A stretch of 15,836 nucleotides of DNA, taken from positions 10,932 through 26,767 of the forward strand of contig PMAM01000132.1 of the NCBI GenBank assembly GCA_003152595.1, in the 5' to 3' direction. The position numbers and the translations under genes are program-made. The stretch is from Acidobacterium sp. (GTDB lineage: Bacteria > Acidobacteriota > Terriglobia > Terriglobales > Acidobacteriaceae). Below, piece after piece: positions 13,492 through 15,836 of this stretch (position 1 is the stretch's first letter; each line of letters starts with the position of its first letter). Under the pieces are notes generated by a model that saw nothing but the letters and a program-made list of their open reading frames with translations, searched no databases and had not been told where the DNA came from.

Positions 13492-15210
13492 CTATACGGA
13501 GTGCGCCGGCTGCCACGCGGAAATCGGAGCCGTTGCTCGCGACTTTCCCTGAGGCGATCCTGCGCTGTTGCCCTCGTCGTCCAGCCGAAACTGATGGATC
13601 ATGGTGTCAAGATCGACCGCGAGATGCGAGAGATCCTTCAGCGCGGCAACCGCTTCCTCGGCCCCTCGAGTGTTCTGCTCCGCCAGGTGAGAAATCTGGC
13701 CGGCCGACTGTGAGATTTCTCCGGATGCGGCGGTCTGCTCGGTGGCAGCCGACGCGATGAGCTGAATCTGGTGCTCGACCTGGCGCGAGGCCTCGATGAT
13801 CTCGTCCAGGCTGCGGCGGGCTTTGGCGGTTTCCTCCATGCCGGAATCGACGGCGGAGCGGCTGCCGTCCATCACCTCGAGGGTCTGGCGCGTCTCATCC
13901 TGAATGCTGTGGATGGTGGCGCTGATCTCTTCCGTCGCGGCCTTGGTCCGTTCGGCCAGGCGGCGCACTTCGCCCGCCACAACCGCGAATCCGCGCCCAT
14001 GTTCGCCGGCGCGAGCAGCTTCAATGGCCGCGTTCAGAGCCAGCAGGTTCGTTTGTTCGCTGATCTCCTGAATGACGTTGACGACATTGCCGATTTCCTC
14101 GGAACGATGCGCCAGCGAGGCAATGCGCTCGGAGACGGAAGTGGTGGAAGCTGCAATCTTCTCCATGGTGGCGGCGGCGGCTTGCATCACTTCGCCCCCG
14201 CGGTTCGCCGTTTCGGCCGAAGCGCGGCTGGCCGTGGCGGCGCTCTCAGCGTTGCTGCTGATCTCGCCGATCGTGGCGGTCATTTCCTGAGCCGCGGTGG
14301 CGATCTGGTTGGTCATCTGGGACTGGCTCTTCGCGTTGCTGGCGCTCTCCTCAGAACGGGTGCTGATTTCGGTCGTCGCGGCGGAAAGAGTCCCGGCGCT
14401 GCGGGCCACGGACTGAAGCACGTCCCGCATGGCGGCGATGCTGCTGTTCAGGGCTTCCCCCATGCGACCGATCTCGTCGGTCGCCGTCGCCTTCACGTAT
14501 GCGGTCATGTCTTTGGCCTGGAGCCGCTCCGCCATCTTCATGACATTGCGAATGCGGGGCGTGACGAAGCGGTTGAGCTGGAAGCCGATCAGGATCGAGG
14601 CGATCACGATCACCAGTGTCGTAAGGACGCTGATCCACGTGGTGCGGGTGCTGGCGGCAGCTACGGCGCCAGCCTGTTCATCGGCCTCCTTCACATTCAC
14701 CTGGAGATTCTTGTTTGCGGTGGCCATCACGTCGGCGTGGCCCTTGATCTGGACCGGATCGAGGACGATCTGGCGCGCCTGATCCGTTTGGCCGGCGGCT
14801 AGGGCCGCCATGGCGCGATCGGTGGCCTCGGCATAGCGCGCGAACGCGGAAGAAAACTGCTGGTAAATATAGCGCTCCCCGGGCGAGCTGATAAGCGGCT
14901 CGTAATCTTTGGCAGCGGCACGGAATCCCTCAAGGGACTGCTGGCGGACGTCCTTGTAGTGGGCGGTGCAGTCCGGCGTGGAGCAGAGGATCAGCGCCAG
15001 TTCGGCCCGGCGAACGCTGTTGGCGTTGTAGCGCATGGCCGCGAGGTCGACAATCGCCGGGACATTGACGCTGCGTACCCCGGAAGCCATAGCGCTGATG
15101 CCGCGCATGGTGATGAAGCTGTACACCGCCAGCCCAATGCAGAGCAGGCTGATGATGCCGAAGGCGTAGGTGAATTTGCGAGCAATCGGGAGGTTGCGGA
15201 CAGCGGACAT
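13492..15210 (-). CDS. Methyl-accepting chemotaxis protein
   Basis: This 572-residue transmembrane chemoreceptor has helix one at about 14-35, a roughly 155-residue helical extracytoplasmic sensor (four-helix-bundle type) and helix two at about 192-212. A HAMP region lies at about 213-267 and a signalling coiled coil at about 275-535. The hairpin tip that binds CheA and CheW is textbook: QEISEQTNLLALNAAIEAAR near 381-400, then AGEHGRGFAVVAGEVRRLAER. The sensor contains a CX4C pair, C76 and C81. There is no C-terminal NWETF-type CheR tether; the tail is a disordered-looking serine and alanine stretch. The ATG has AAAGG nine bases upstream. The gene follows a STAS-like gene whose reading frame continues into it, and ends at a strong terminator. 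No cheA, cheW, cheB or cheR lies in the window. Confidence 0.95.
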   Translation of the reverse strand: MSAVRNLPIARKFTYAFGIISLLCIGLAVYSFITMRGISAMASGVRSVNVPAIVDLAAMRYNANSVRRAELALILCSTPDCTAHYKDVRQQSLEGFRAAAKDYEPLISSPGERYIYQQFSSAFARYAEATDRAMAALAAGQTDQARQIVLDPVQIKGHADVMATANKNLQVNVKEADEQAGAVAAASTRTTWISVLTTLVIVIASILIGFQLNRFVTPRIRNVMKMAERLQAKDMTAYVKATATDEIGRMGEALNSSIAAMRDVLQSVARSAGTLSAATTEISTRSEESASNAKSQSQMTNQIATAAQEMTATIGEISSNAESAATASRASAETANRGGEVMQAAAATMEKIAASTTSVSERIASLAHRSEEIGNVVNVIQEISEQTNLLALNAAIEAARAGEHGRGFAVVAGEVRRLAERTKAATEEISATIHSIQDETRQTLEVMDGSRSAVDSGMEETAKARRSLDEIIEASRQVEHQIQLIASAATEQTAASGEISQSAGQISHLAEQNTRGAEEAVAALKDLSHLAVDLDTMIHQFRLDDEGNSAGSPQGKSRATAPISAWQPAHSV

Positions 15211-15637
15211 GGCGATGGGAACCTTTCTGCTCCTTGGTTAATGCGTTGGGATCGATCTTGTTTTGAATCCAGCCGAGAGCTTTGCCCTTCCAGTCCGGCT
15301 TTTGGGCGGCGTTAATGTAGCGCTCAAAGGCGAAGATGCCCGACTCGTGAGCGATGCGCTCGAACTGCATGGTGATGGTGGCGGACCGCAGGATGACGCA
15401 GCTGCGTTCCATCCCCGCCTTCCTGAAGTACCCCTGCCCCTCGACCATGATCTTCTGAGCATCGGGCTGAATGCCGCCCGGCTTCAGCGTCCGCATATCG
15501 ATGAGCACGCCAAACGGCCGCCGCGCACCAATAAGGGCAGCTTTGGCTTCCTCCCGCCAGCGTGTCATCTCGGCAGCCTCGATGTTGTCTCCAAAAGTGA
15601 GCTGAAACCCAAAGTCCTTCTTCGCAATTCTGTACAT
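14930..15637 (-). CDS. SpoIIAA/STAS-like protein, frame running into the chemoreceptor gene
   Basis: Residues 1 to about 133 look like a complete SpoIIAA-like domain: FGFQLTFGD (strand), a helix EMTRWREEAKAAL, FGVLIDMRTLKPGG (core strand), then VILRSATITMQFERIAHESG and FERYINAAQKPDWKGKALGWI. After about residue 139 the composition changes abruptly to histidine-, arginine- and proline-rich sequence, which is the chemoreceptor gene read out of frame. As written, the frame stops only at 14930, overlapping the chemoreceptor by 281 bases. A TAA in the chemoreceptor frame lies at 15240-15238, exactly where the domain should end, so an indel near the end is likely. The start has AGGGG five bases before the ATG. 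The pairing suggests a regulator of, or partner to, the chemoreceptor. Confidence 0.7.
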   Translation of the reverse strand: MYRIAKKDFGFQLTFGDNIEAAEMTRWREEAKAALIGARRPFGVLIDMRTLKPGGIQPDAQKIMVEGQGYFRKAGMERSCVILRSATITMQFERIAHESGIFAFERYINAAQKPDWKGKALGWIQNKIDPNALTKEQKGSHRHVRCPQPPDCSQIHLRLRHHQPALHWAGGVQLHHHARHQRYGFRGTQRQCPGDCRPRGHALQRQQRSPGRTGADPLLHAGLHRPLQGRPPAVP

Positions 15638-15674
15638 GCAGCCCCTGGGCGACCTGCCGGCGCGCTATAAAGCT

Positions 15675-15682
15675 CTATCGGC
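15675..15682 (-). promoter_or_regulatory. Sigma-28-like -10 before the STAS-like/chemoreceptor genes
   Basis: GCCGATAG on the minus strand matches the flagellar and chemotaxis sigma factor -10 consensus GCCGATAA at seven of eight positions. It would start transcription about 30 bases before the STAS-like ATG. The -35 side is poor: GAAA is 11 bases upstream rather than the expected 15 for TAAA. A plain AT-rich TTTATAGC lies just downstream and is an alternative -10. Confidence 0.25.
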
Positions 15683-15752
15683 GCCCACGGCCATTTCATG
15701 ACAGCCATTCCCGGCAATCTTTCTGCAACAACCGAATCGCATCTCAACGGGA

Positions 15753-15836
15753 ATGATCCGACCCTGTTTTCTGGTGATCGACAAGGAATATCCCGGCAGC
15801 ATTTCGACCCGCAAGCTGGTCATCGAGACCGCCCTC
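15753..15836 (+). CDS. Probable response-regulator receiver protein, start only
   Basis: The window ends 28 codons into this gene, which is divergent from the chemoreceptor operon. The visible product is MIRPCFLVIDKEYPGSISTR followed by KLVIETAL. FLVID matches the first strand of a CheY-like receiver, ending in an acidic residue, and SISTRKLVIETA fits the first helix. I recall similar receiver-like proteins opening with FLVIDREYPGSISTRK in Acidobacteriota; this is family memory, not a search. The ribosome site is weak (ACGGGA directly at the ATG). It may act with the chemoreceptor on the other side of the shared 115-base promoter region. The phospho-acceptor and any output domain lie beyond the edge. 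Confidence 0.6.
   Translation, partial: MIRPCFLVIDKEYPGSISTRKLVIETAL

Noticed and set aside
13771..14802. 343-residue plus-strand open frame
   Set aside because: It is antisense to the chemoreceptor signalling domain; its glycine-, histidine- and arginine-rich composition is the usual mirror of a high-GC coiled-coil gene.
15565..15747. 60-residue minus-strand open frame at the right end
   Set aside because: It crosses the start region of the STAS-like gene and the divergent promoter region, and has no ribosome site or domain pattern.

Overview
This is a GC-rich chromosomal segment from a free-living bacterium. The best taxonomic clue is the 828-residue double-FtsX permease at 10125-12611. 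Its architecture is that of the acidobacterial duplicated orphan permease (ADOP) family, and no ABC ATPase lies beside it. The insertion-bearing dihydrodipicolinate-synthase-like aldolase, the secreted TonB-C-like protein and the receiver-like fragment at the right edge also resemble proteins common in Acidobacteriota (Terriglobia, Solibacter-like lineages). I infer Acidobacteriota from family knowledge, not from a search. There is no rRNA, tRNA, phage gene, transposase or CRISPR array.

Layout. 1-232: repeat-rich leader with two 40-bp hairpin units and two copies of a degenerate dispersed repeat. 233-1084: uppP (cell-wall lipid carrier recycling), apparently leaderless. 1152-1418: small unknown gene. 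1425-2393 (minus): secreted protein with a TonB-C-like tail. 2486-4915 (plus): tight three-gene operon of a SafE/CcdA-like membrane protein, a NapH/CcoG-type polyferredoxin and a membrane-anchored unknown protein. 4981-5187 and 5368-6192 (minus): a small unknown protein and a secreted protein with two similar halves. 6498-9446 (minus): DHDPS/HOGA-like aldolase, then a persulfide dioxygenase fused to two rhodanese domains, then a STAS protein, probably one transcript. 9546-12611 (plus): four-TM membrane protein and the ADOP permease. 12657-13292 (minus): lipoprotein. 13492-15637 (minus): a chemoreceptor preceded by a SpoIIAA/STAS-like gene whose frame runs into it, ending in a strong intrinsic terminator. 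15753-15836 (plus): start of a probable response regulator, cut by the window edge.

How the parts may fit. The persulfide dioxygenase-rhodanese protein would turn sulfane sulfur into sulfite and thiosulfate. The SafE-like protein and polyferredoxin could move electrons, thiols or sulfur oxyanions across the membrane. The two sets lie on opposite strands with two genes between them, so a functional link is only a hypothesis. The right end is a sensory block: chemoreceptor, STAS-like protein and divergent receiver protein.
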